A DNA stretch of 64,000 bases, taken from Enoplosus armatus (Eukaryota; Chordata; Actinopteri; Centrarchiformes; Enoplosidae). Both the position numbers and the translations under genes were made by a program. The notes beneath the pieces were generated by a model, which was given only the letters and a program-made list of their open reading frames with translations, was not told the origin of the DNA and searched no databases. The DNA is taken from positions 20,038,857-20,102,856 of the forward strand of contig NC_092197.1 in the NCBI RefSeq assembly GCF_043641665.1. Reading direction: 5' to 3'. Numbering within the stretch: position 1 is the first letter of the stretch; the number at the start of each line of letters is the position of its first letter. Positions 40,901-53,700 of the stretch are shown here, piece after piece.

Positions 40901-43900
40901 AGATGAAATCCAATCACATTTTCTTCCTGTAAGCTTGACCTGACCAATAATATCACGACATCCAGCCAATCAATATTAGTTAGCTAGCTAGCATCAGCAT
41001 GGTACGTCGGTTAGGAAACACGCCCACTTTTCAACGTTCAAATCAAATTCCTCCCAACGTCACGTCCGGGCATGCCGGTCCAGTTTCAGGAATACTCCAC
41101 GATACGTCCGAAATGCTGTTTCATCTCGACACGTTTTTTTTCCAGGTTCATTTCATTTCGAAGCGTGTGCAAAACGCTCTTCCCCCTAGCCGTGACATGT
41201 CTGATCTGATGGTTTTTGAAGGTCAAGACTGTGAGAAGGATTACGAAACCTCTCAGGGTGGGTTTGGACAACTGGCAAAGGCGCTGAAGAAGACCCGGAC
41301 ATACATGATGCTTATACCAAAGTCCACCATTGCTTTCGACTAGTCATGCAAGATGTAGAGGGGGCTTGGACACCACCGACTTTCAAAAGGATCTAAAGGC
41401 AGGATGTGAGGACGGAGGACTTACCGAGGTAAGGAATACAGGGCACCATCTTCAGGGAGCGGATGTATTCCCTCATGCGGGTGTAGTTCTCTTCCTTGGA
41501 TGTCAGATAGTTGAGCTTCTCAAATGTGGCCTTGTCTTTCCGACTGATCAACTGCAAAGAGAAGAAGGATTATGCACATTTGATTTCTCCTGCTCTCATT
41601 CAGAGTCTCTTACCTGAGAGAATTTTAGCGCGTCTGTGCTCCAAAAACCCCGTAACTACACGGTTAGACATTGCAGACTTTCGGAGCTAGATGGTTGTTT
41701 AAATTGGAATACACTATCTCAGTGTCCCGCCGCCCCACCCCCCTTTTTTGTGCCTGTTGTAGACTGCAGTAGCCAGCTAATTAGGCACTGTTCACGTACA
41801 GTTAGTCAGAGGAGGTTTGCAGTGCATCATCCTGAGCGATTCAGACAAATTTGGCGACGTCTTGTTTTCTTTCCTGCCAATATGGGAGCCGACACTTCTG
41901 CTCAAGTAAGCGACTTGGAAGATCGTCGGTGTTGGTCTCCATCAACCGTACGAAACAAAAACAGCAGAAAAAAGGCGCTGGGGGTCGAATCAGTCAGAAA
42001 CGAAATAAAAACTTGCAAACTCTTTTGGTTTCGGCTAGAGACGCCTGCTTTCGGTCACTGCCAGTGAAACAAATGTCACGACGCGTAAAAAGTAGCAACA
42101 CCACTCTGCTTTTCTTTGTCTTATAAAATGGGGGGGGGGGGTTTGAACTGTTATTAAGGCAAAAACGAGACATTCTGAAGGACCGTTTTCTGACATTTTG
42201 TAGAGCAAACCTTTTATCTATCAACCTTAACAGTTCTGAATCAGGACCTGCAGCAGTATTTGGATCTGCAAGTGTCTCCACATAGCGGATTTAAGTTGGC
42301 AACCCCGCAAATACAAGCCCTCCCTTCCCTCTAAATCTGCAATATAATATGAGTATTTCTCCATGTGTACTGGCGCAGGTGCATCCCCTTTTCGTGGTCT
42401 CATATCCAGCACTGTAAAATTCAGAATTCATGTTCAAATATCAAAACCAGGACCAAACGGTTTGCACTTTGATGGCATGGAGGACAAACGGAGTCGAGGC
42501 TGTCTGTGATGCGGAACTAATCATTCAAATCACCCAGAATGGGGTCCGTCTGTGGCAGTGAAACGCCACGTTATCGTTATTTTCTCTGAGGAAAGGGACG
42601 GTGCATCCGAGGCCACAAAGAAGTGCTATTTTGCTCACGTTTTGCTTAGAAAAAGTCAAGGTACCTGACCAGAGCACAGCGGACCCCAACGAAGTGTCGG
42701 TTTTCAGGTTCGCTTCCAGCTGTTTTTTTCAGCCACAGTTTGGGTTCAGGTTTGGTAATCTGACCCCAAGACCTTCTGTTTTTTTTTTTGTTTTTTTTAA
42801 AGTGAACATCAGCACTTTCTCTATTTTCTTCACTGTAGAAATTCAAAAACGTAGTCACTGCAGCGATTTGCTGATTCTGCCCGACGCTGACGCTTTCATT
42901 TGAAAAAGGGAGCACGGGCACTGCATGAAGCCGATGTCTTACCGCCCAGGTTTTGCTGAGTCTGAAGATGGGAGCGCTCTGCAGAGCCGACACCACCGAC
43001 ACCAGAGAATGAAGATTGTTCAGCTCCAACAGTTTCTGGAAACACACAGGATTTGATTATGAAGGACACGCAAAATACTGCATTACCCCCTAGGTTTAAC
43101 AAATAACTTTCAGTCTGCTAGAACTGCGCAAAAAAAAAAGGGGGTTTTAAGGTGCCGACCATGAATCACAACGTCCTCATGCATTTCATTAATTTCTGTG
43201 AAGAAGACGACTACATTTAAGGGTTACTTTAGAAGTTTATATCTTTGTTTATTTATTATAAAGCCAGGCTGCTTGGACTATTAAAATGTATGTATGATAG
43301 TGAAATTAAGGAGGACCTCTTATGCTTTTCTTTATTTTCTGTCATATATATTAATGTTACAATGTTGGATATTCATACTAAATGTTGCCAAAGTTGCCAA
43401 ATAATGAGGTAAACTTATGTAAAAGTAATCCCTGTGAGCATAAAGCTCAGGCTGCAGACTGCTCTGAACACTGCGTTTCAGTTTTTTCAACCGCCGGGTC
43501 TATCTGATGTCAGAGAGGCACGGATGTCCTTATATGGTATCTCTGCTCCAGGCACAGACCAGGTGTTTATGTTTATGTCAATGTCGCTTAGTAACGTTAT
43601 GTTTACAGTCTGCCTTTGGAAATTCTTCCAAAGACTTCCGGAACTTGGCCAGACAATCAGAAGAAAGTTGGCTTTTAGGGAGGAGGGGGGGCTTAAAGAG
43701 ACAGGAGCTCAAACAGCTTGTTTCAGACAGAGGGGGGGGAACTGAGGGGGCTGCATGAAGGGCCAGGAGAAGATAAATCAGGACTTGTTTTGAACTGTGA
43801 ATCATGCAGAGCTGCTCTAGTGGAGTCACACAATGAAAATATAGAGCTGGAAATGAGCAGAATAGGTCCCCTTTAAAAGAAAATCATAATACAGACACTG

Positions 43901-44654
43901 AATTGTGTTCCTAATAATATAAGGAAAAATCATCTGATAACATTGTAATATTCACAGGAAATAGTCTGCTCAGAATTGTATATAAATTGCTAGTTTTACA
44001 CAAACATTCTGCAGGTATTAAGCTACTGTTCAGGTTCATTGTACAGTTAATGGTCCTGTGCTGTTATTGTTTTTTTATACAATGAATATAAGGAAATCTA
44101 CATAAAGATAATTCAAAAGAAATAGGCTACTTTTTTGCCTTTTTTGTAATTGTATGTGGGTGGGGGGGGGGTCGTCACTGTATATGCAATGGTAAAATAG
44201 GGGTCCCTTAAGAAATATGGTTGGGAACCACTGCTTTAGAAGGTCAGTGGTGTCTGGAGCCAACCCCAGCTGACACACGGGCGAGAGGCCTTGGCACCAC
44301 TGCGCCAAAAATAACAATAACAATAACAATACCTACTTCCTTGTACACTAGGTGCTCCACTTTAAAAGCATAAGGCCGGCACTATTCTGCATTTTTGTTC
44401 CAGTCAACAAATCCCATGTGCATTCTACGAACTGCGCGTGTACCCTGACGCGCGTTATTTAAAAAAACTATTCAAAAACACACAGGAGCTTTGGAAGGAA
44501 GTGGGTGCTCGTGTTTCTATCCATCTTACTTCTTTATAGCGACGTCACCATGTTCCCAGATATCCAGAAATCAACTTGGCAAGTACAACGTTATCCATCA
44601 GAGATTCAGACTATCACCCAACCTCACTATCCATTATTAGATGTCTTGGAATCC

Positions 44655-44712
<58 letters not shown>

Positions 44713-47700
44713 TTGATTCAAGTAGTTCCCCTAATAAATACTCTTAAAATGACCTCTTACAGTTACAGTCAAGTACACGGTGTGCGTCAGTAGTTTTGTT
44801 TCAAGAGTCAGCATCCTTGCCGTGGTTCCACGCTTCCTTTCCATCCCACACGCGGACCTCGGGTCCCTGATCGGACCACCATGTTGTTTCTGCCATCGGG
44901 TTAAGTCTCGCTTTCTCCGTCACTCCTCACATTGTGTCACGAAAAGCACCTGGATCGCTCCTGTACGCCGCAGCTACGCAGGCCACATCGGCTCACGCGT
45001 TACGATCGCTTTACAAGCAACTGGCAGTTACCCATGAAAGGAGAAACCTTCACTAAAACGTATCATTATTAAATTGTTATTTTGAAGGAACTAGCGAGGT
45101 TGCATTACACTGAAAAGCTTACCAGACGTCACGCCGAGCCTACTGTGCTTCCTACTGTAACAACAACGGGGATTGAACGGCATGTTTATGGCCACTTTTT
45201 CCAAACACTGAAGAACTCAATTAGGTCCAGCTAGCGCTGTTAACGCCTTGAACAGGCCGAGAAGGACGTTTCTAATAACATTTTCTTAGAAATAAACACA
45301 AAGTCACAACTACTTGCATCCTGAAATGATTAAACATAATTTTACTGTTTTTTCCCCTCAGTCATTTGTCACTCACCTTTGCTATTTTGACAAAATGGCT
45401 CAGTATTTCCGCTCGGATCTTCAGCGTCTGGGCCGTTAAGATTTCTCTCACCAGCCAAAAGCTCACCTGAAACAACACACAAACACATATATAAAAAAAA
45501 ACAACAAACAAACAAACAACACTTTTGATACACTAGAATACACTTTCCTCATGCCCTGATGATGGGGCAGTGATATTATGTTATATATACACACATATAT
45601 ATACATATATACACACATACATATATGCATATATACACACATACATATATGCATATATATATATATATATATACATATATATACACACATATATACATAT
45701 ATACGTGTATATATACATATATACATACATACGTGTATATATACATATATACATACATACATATATATACATATATACATACATACATATATATACACAC
45801 ATACATACATACATATATATACACACATATATACATATATACACACATATATATACACACACATATATACATATATACACACATATATATATATACACAC
45901 ATACAGTGCATTTTCCTCAAAATTCTACACACAACACCCCATAATGACAATGTGAAAAAAGTTTTTTTGAAATTTTTGCAAATTTATTAAAAATAAAAAA
46001 CTAAGAAATCACATGTACATAAGTATTCACAGCCTTTGCCATGAAGCTCAAAATTGAGCTCAGGTGCATCCTGTTTCCACTGATCATCCTTGAGATGTTT
46101 CTGCAGCTTAATTGGAGTCCACCTGTGGTAAATTCAGTTGATTGGACATGATTTGGAAAGGCACACACCTGTCTATATAAGGTCCCACAGTTGACAGTGC
46201 ATGTCAGAGCACAAACCAAGCATGAAGTCAAAGGAATTGTCTGTAGACCTCCGAGACAGGATTGTCTCGAGGCACAAATCTGGGGAAGGTTACAGAAAAA
46301 TTGCTGCTGCTTTGAAGGTCCCAATGAGCACAGTGGCCTCCATCATCCGTAAGTGGAAGAAGTTCGGAACCACCAGGACTCTTCCTAGAGCTGGCCGGCC
46401 ATCTAAACTGAGTAATCGGGGGAGAAGGGCCTTAGTCAGGGAGGTGACCAAGAACCCGATGGTCACTCGGTCAGAGCTCCAGAGTTCCTCTGTGGAGAGA
46501 GGAGAACCTTCCAGAAGGACAACCATCTCTGCAGCAATCCACCAATCAGGCCTGTATGGTAGAGTGGCCAGACGGAAGCCACTCCTTAGTAAAAGGCACA
46601 TAGCAGCCCGCCTGGAGTTTGCCAAAAGGCACCTGAAGGACTCTCAGACCATGAGAAACAAAATTCTCTGGTCTGATGAGACAAAGATTGAACTCTTTGG
46701 TGTGAATGCCAAGCGTCACGTTTGGAGGAAACCAGGCACCGCTCATCACCAGGCCAATACCATCCCTACAGTGAAGCATGGTGGTGGCAGCATCATGCTG
46801 TGGGGATGTTTTTCAGCGGCAGGAACTGGGAGACTAGTCAGGATAGAGGGAAAGATGAATGCAGCAAAGTACAGAGACATCCTGGATGAAAACCTACTCC
46901 AGAGCGCTCTTGACCTCAGACTGGGGCGACGGTTTATCTTTCAGCAGGACAACGACCCTAAGCACACAGCCAAGATATCAAAGGAGTGGCTTCAGGACAA
47001 CTCTGTGAATGTCCTTGAGTGGCCCAGCCAGAGCCCAGACTTGAATCCGATTGAACATCTCTGGAGAGATCTGAAAATGGCTGTGCACCCACGCTTCCCA
47101 TCCAACCTGATGGAGCTTGAGAGGTGCTGCAAAGAGGAATGGGTGAAACTGCCCAAAGATAGGTGTGCCAAGCTTGCGGCATCATATTCAAAAAGACTTG
47201 AGGCTGTAATTGCTGCCAAAGGTGCATCAACAAAGTATTGAGCAAAGGCTGTGAATACTTATGTACATGTGATTTCTCAGGTTTTTTATTTTTAATAAAT
47301 TTGCAAAAATCTCAAAAAAACTTTTTTCACGTTGTCATTATGGGGTGTTGTGTGTAGAATTTTGAGGAAAAAAATGAATTTAATCCATTTTGGTATAAGG
47401 CTGCAACATAACAAAATGTGGAAAAAGTGAAGCGCTGTGAATACTTTCCGGATGCACTGTATATACACATATACATATATATATATATACACACATATAC
47501 ATACATATATATATATACACATATACATATATATACAAATATATATACACATATACATACATATATACACATATACATATATATATACATATATACACAC
47601 ATATATATACATATATACACATATATATACATATATACATGCATATATACACACATATATATACATATATATATACATATATACACATATATATACATAT

Positions 47701-47741
47701 ATACATGCATATATACACATATATATATACACATGTATATA

Positions 47742-47779
<38 letters not shown>

Positions 47780-50700
47780 AGCTGTTCTTCCTGCATCTGG
47801 CAGCTGCAGCTGTGTTGCTTTCAGCCTGGATGATGTGTTCAACTCCTTCGCATTTGTCTAATATTACAGTTTGCTCTTCGGTTGTAAAATACACCGCTCT
47901 GCTTGGCGACAACTCTCTGTGGGTTTGTCTCTATGAGCAACCCCTTACACGTTACACATTTGATCTATGGGTTAACAGAAAGATGTTGATTAGTGCAGCT
48001 TTAAAAGATGAATAAAAGTGGAAGGAAAAAGTAAAAGCGAAACTCCCTTCTGTCCTCCTGTCGTAGTATATGACAGATCTGACTCTGCCTTCCCCTGGCT
48101 CAAGGGGAAAATCTCCATTACACTACTGCTTTAATACCAATTTAAGGTATTAAATACAATTTATTACCAGAGAATAAATGTGTTACTGAAGAATTAAACC
48201 GGCACACAGAGCATACCATTACGCTAACAACCTCAACAAAAGTTTTGAAGGCTGAAAGCTCTTTATAGCTGGTAAAAAATCTAGACTGATCAAGCATTGA
48301 GCCGAGGTTTGTCAAAAAACACTACATGATATACACCAATGTTCTAACATAACTGACATAACTTGTATTTGTTAAGTGTAATCATTTGCCACGTAGAAGT
48401 GATTCGGTGAGACGTACCTGGTTGAACCTGCGTGTGAATGCGACCACGTTGGGGGCCAAACTGTGCTTCTCCTTCCCATTCCATCCACAGCTGGCCAGCT
48501 CCTGCCAAATCAGGGAAAGATCAGATTTAAAAGGAATCCGTATGCCACCACCAAGTTTTGGACCGGACTTGACGAGGGTTGCTCATTTTTGCCGACATGA
48601 AAGATAAACCCAGGGATAGAAAGAATAGGAGGCACATCTCCCCCTGTGGGAATTCTAATGATAAACCATCAGGAGGCAGTCTCTCATTGGCCAGACCATC
48701 CACATTAAGACAAACCATCAACTATTTTTAAGCTACATGCACAGCAGTTTACACGAAAGGCTCCAGTAGAACATGGCAGTGATGGCCTGAGCAGTTACTT
48801 TGAAGCTGCAGTAGGCAATGTTATTGAATTATAATTTCGGTTGAAATAACTCATTTTGACCACTGTATGTCACTAACAATATTTAATTGAAGGGCTCCTT
48901 TAAAAAATGTGTGTCTGTGAGCATTTTTAAAAAACTGGAACTGAATAAAATGACCAATCAGGGTGATCAAGGGTTCTGATTCACACTCCAGTCCAGAAGG
49001 TGGAACCTCCTGTAGAAGCCCTTGCTTGTACAGAGTCGATTTGATTGGCCAGTTACTAGCTAGCTAACCCCGATTTGTTGTTTGATTCAGACGTGGTCCC
49101 ATTTTTTAAAAGACTAAATACAAATTAATGGAACCCTTCAATTAGATATTGCTAGTGACATGCAATTATTTCAACCAAAATTATAATTCAATAATATTGC
49201 CTACTAGCTTAGCTATTAGCTAAAAGCTATACAAAAATATATCATGTGCATTATTTTTAGATGTCATCATAGTCAAATTAATAGTGCAGGAAAGGAAAGA
49301 AGACAACCGAGACAAAAGAGTCCAAACCATCCTAGCGGCTCTGTGAGGTTGTCCTTAGGCACAGCAATGCTTTGCGCTAATGCTAACATGAGTATGCTAA
49401 CATGCTCGCAATGACAACACTATCATGGTGATATGAAGCAGGTATGCTGTTTACCAAGTTCACCATCTTAGTTTAGTGTGTTAGCATGCTAGCATGCCAA
49501 CATTTGCTGATTAGCACTAAAGACAAAGTGCAGCTGAGGCTGATGGGAATGTCATTAGTTTTGCAGGTATTTGGTCCAGTCTGGTGGACTGATGGACAGA
49601 CAGACATTGCCATCCACAGAGCCAATGCTGCTAGCATGGCCAAAAATGGAAAGGAAATCATTAGAACGAGCGTGGACAAGGTCTGCAGACCTCGGCCGTT
49701 TGCGTGACACTGGTCTTCCCTCAGAGACATAAACTAGGGATAGACAACTGAAACAAAACAGCAGGGATTAACAGCGGTCCATCCACCACTGGAAATTCCC
49801 TCGCCTTTTACTTCGTGCCTATTTTTTTTTTTCCATTCCTTCTAGGATTTTATCCAGTGTTTGACAAGCCTAAATAAAAGGCATTAACAAAAGAACATCC
49901 CGCCCTGACAGGAAAAACCCCAGATATCCAAATTCCATTGTAAACAAGATTACTTTCATTTGGACAAATCCCACGTTGGACGCAAGTTCTAACCGGGACC
50001 TCTGATTAAAAGCAATATTGTGATGGCTGACGGATTCTTTGGAGATGGAACATCAAAGTTAGAACTCGATACAGATAGGTGACCACTCAAAGAAAAAACT
50101 GAGGTGTAGTTCCACCACAAGCCTCCAGAATAGCCTCAATGCTGCTCGTCACAGATTCTCCAAGTGTATGGGACTCTACTGGGGGGGATGAACAGCATTC
50201 TTTTTAGAAGATATTCGCTCATCTGGTGTTTTGATGATGGTGGTGGAGAGCTCCGTCGAACATATCCACAGAAGTCTCCCATAGATGCTCGGTTGGGTAG
50301 AGATCTGTTGACTGTGAGGGTCATAGTATACGATTGCCATCATTTTCGTCAAACCCTTGTGTCCCGTACGAAAGCATCTGCATTTGTTAGGTTTCTGATT
50401 TGTCGCCACAGATAGTAATTAACAGTTGGTAGATCAGGCAAGCACAAAAGTACTTTTATAGTCACGCATTCTATACATATGTACGTATACTATCATTTCC
50501 CAATTTCCTGACTCCAGGCTCTTAGGGCGTTTTCAGTTCCCAGAGGGACGCTCTTAGGGCTCTTAGGGCGTTTTCACATTCGGTACGGTTGAGTCATACC
50601 GTGCCTGAGTACGATTACAATGTCGAGGACGACCCGCTCGCCTTCCTTCCTACTTCATCAGCCCTGGCCATGCAGTTTGATGGATGAGATCGGCGTGCCC

Positions 50701-53700
50701 CAAAAGGTAAAGTTGAATAGTTGCGGTGTCACATTCTAAAATAGTGGTCTACTTCCGTTTTTTTTTTTGGGACAACAGATTTCACACCTGACGCAATCCG
50801 TACCCGAGTACACATGAACCGTACTCGAGACCATCTTTTCAAGTGGACCCAGGCACGGTTCGCTGACCCATGCGCGGGTACGGTACACAGTGTTCACACT
50901 AATCTAGAAAACTGGTCTTTGGGGTCAAGTGTACTCTGATCCGGGCCCGGGTGCGGGTCCCTGATGTGAAAGCCCCCTTAGACCATACACTATGCGCTTG
51001 TGAGGGCTTCATCTTGAGTTCATTTCTAAGTACCAGGCCCTAATGTCTCGACCATCTCCGCCTGCGGGGAGCCCGTGGAGGGAGTGAAAAACCCTCCAGG
51101 GAAGAGAGAACAGGGACTGGAATTTCATTGACTAAAAAGAGGATAAGCAGGGTTTTCCAGTGGAAAGTTCAACCAGTTAGGCCAGTCTGGGTTCAGCTGA
51201 GTGGCAACAGCTGTGAAGGCCATCATGGCAACATTAGAAGTATTTGAAACAGAGGAGGGGACTGGAATGATTCTGTGGGGAGGGGTAGATCTCTGAGGGG
51301 TCCCCTGCAAAATTCAGGATTTTCTTTGGGACCATTAACCGATCAGTAATAAGAGATTTACCAGAAAACCTCAACTTGTTGTTTAATGGGTTACAACACA
51401 GCTGGAATTTTGTTTTTTCTGGTTTTCCATACAGCATCAAAATGTGATCTTGGGAAGATGTCCTAAATTCTAAGTGGGTGTTGTGCTCAGGAGATAGACC
51501 ACTTGACAACATGGGTCTCTCTTACCTCTGGCTGTATCGCTTTGAAGACTGGCGCATCCATCAGGGTGATTTGGCTCTGAAATAACAAGAAAGAAATCCA
51601 TATAATCCATCAACATGCAGTAGGTTAAGCAATGGAATATACTGGACAACACTGGGAAATTATAGAATACATACATAGGTCCCCAGGTCATAACTGGAAA
51701 TGGTGGGTTAGTCCGAGTGCTAACAATCTTGGAGACTGTGCGGACGTGTCTTAAACTGCAGTTCCTCTAACGGTCACCAAATCCTGACTTCATGAAAAGT
51801 CTGACTTTTCAACTAAAGTCAGAGCTCTATTGCCATGGCAACGCAAAAACAACCAGCGCAAACGGTACTTTCACAGTTCCTGACCTTGCAACAGAGCGCT
51901 GCAGGAACGAGTCCTAAAACCCGGAAATGACTCAGCATTTTTACACTTCCGGTTCCCTCGTCTGGAAGTCAATGGGTTTCTTTGAATGGGTTTTTAATTA
52001 GATGCCTGAAATAAGGCCTGTGGTTAACACGAGCTTAAGAGATTTCAACGTTTTGTTCTACGACATAAAACGTGTCAGCAGATACACCTCTTAATGCAGT
52101 TTCTGGACATCTACCCTCAAAAGAGAAAAGCAGCATAGTATATTAAACTAAACAGAGTGGCAGTTGTCTCAACAACAAGGTATCCCCTCAAATACTGAGG
52201 AATTTCTACTCCTGCACTATCGAGGGAGTCCTGACAGGGAACATCACTGCCTGGTACGGAGACAGCACCCAACAGGACCTCAAGGCCCTGCCTAAAGGAT
52301 ATTCACACCAGGCGCTGCAAGAATAAGGCTCGGAGAATCATTAAGGATCCCAACCACCCCGGATAGCGGCCTTCTCTCCCTGCTGCGGTCTGGAAGAAGG
52401 TACCGGATACACCGAGCCGGCACTGAGGGGCTCATGAAGCTCATGCCTAAAGCCTAAAAAAAACTCCACAGAGTTTGAAAAAAAAAAAAAACGTGACGTT
52501 TGAAGCGTACTCACAGCGAACTCCTCAGGCGTCACCTTCAGCACGTCAAAGACGACTGCGTCGTAGCTCTTGGCGTAGTCCACGCAAGGTCCATCCAGAG
52601 AGTCAGTGCTGCTGCTGGCCTGAGACACACACACACACATTAAGACCATCATAGTAACCGCTCTGGACCTGTGGAACCAGCAGTCACCGACCACAAGCAG
52701 AGCAAAGAACATTTCATGTGGAAATTTAGGGTCCAAGAATAATTCCTAGTGATTTTGGTAAAAAAAACGAACACTTGAACAAACATCAGCGTGATAAGAA
52801 CCACCTGAAATGACAGAAAGCATCTTTGGGGAAAAATTTATTTGAGGTGTACTTTGATTTTTTTGTTGTTTGGCCCATCCGCTAACATGGAGGGGGGCGG
52901 GGCTTATGACCTACACTGCAGCCAGCCACCGGGGGGGGGGGGGCCACCACAGGCCACCCTTTAATAAGTCACACTGAGGCAGTACAATGACAAAGACAAA
53001 GGCGCCCGATGCTCCAAAGACTAAAGAGGCGCACAGAGTGCGACCCAAGGGGCAAACATTGAAGCCATTATAAATGTGGGCACACCACAACGGCAGACAC
53101 TTAAAAAATTTAAAATGACTTGGGTAATGTGATTCACTGGGTTTTTGTAGTGAATCAAGGACTCCACCAAGTAAAAACAGATGCTTTGTTCCTGGCATAC
53201 TACCCATTTCAAATTACAATAATATGGCATAAATGCGGCTGATGTTTCCCCAGCCTAGTTTATTTAGCCTTGAGTCAACCGGCTTTGAATGTTTTTTTGT
53301 TTTTTTTTTATCTTTCCTGGGTTAAATAAAGGCTCCGGCATTTTAAAAATCAACAATCAACCAAATGGAAAATGACTCTTTTTTTTTTTTTTAAATATTA
53401 GCTTGGGGGAAAAAAAAAGATAAGAACAGGCATACAAGAAGACACGTGCACAGTTCACTTTCAGGACAATCTTTTGGAAAGAGACAAGTGCAAAGTGGTC
53501 CACAGGTGGAAGAAATACTGCCGGGCAGAGGAAAAAAGCTCATCCATCCATCCATCCATCCATGGGACTCTTCCACTGTTCCAGGGCAGGATTTGTCCTC
53601 AGCTACTTGTCAGGTCACCATGAATGTGAGCAGGAAATTATCCCTTGCACCTTGTGTCAGTGGATGATTTCCTACACTGTGTTCCAAATTATTATGCATA

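Larger units (their letters stand above)
13297..41424 (-). other. ralgps1: ralgps1 intron 7 (28 kb), host intron of angptl2
   Basis: Bounded by the donor after 41425 and the acceptor before 13296. Apart from angptl2 at 32.6-40.6 kb it holds no supported exon. Content noted: SINE-like and MITE repeats (14.6, 16.8-17.6, 19.3, 30.1 kb), a repeat copy at 23.3 kb, (CA)n arrays at 24.3 and 28.8 kb, many poly-G/C runs, a DR1 motif at 22.3 kb and a LINE remnant at 33.8-34.8 kb. Confidence 0.9.
43036..51525 (-). other. ralgps1: ralgps1 introns 5, 4 and 3 region with transposon insertions
   Basis: The spans 43036-45376, 45467-48417 and 48502-51525 are introns. They hold a mosaic MITE (43.3-43.9 kb), a (TA)n tract, the intact Tc1 element with flanking AT microsatellites, a palindromic MITE (48.8 kb), a GTTAGCAT-type repeat (49.3 kb), a Tc1 remnant (50.1 kb) and a Harbinger-like MITE (50.6 kb). 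Confidence 0.85.

Noticed and set aside
44219..44236. GGTTGGGAACCACTGC, resembling a hAT end
   Set aside because: Only one end is seen, with no partner repeat or target duplication nearby.
45463..45990. Several 100-150-codon open frames of alternating Y, I, H, T, C, V, M
   Set aside because: They are translations of the TATACA/CATATA microsatellite in every phase.
47292..48015. Long open frames on both strands right of the Tc1 element
   Set aside because: The same microsatellite artefact, plus Tc1 inverted-repeat sequence.
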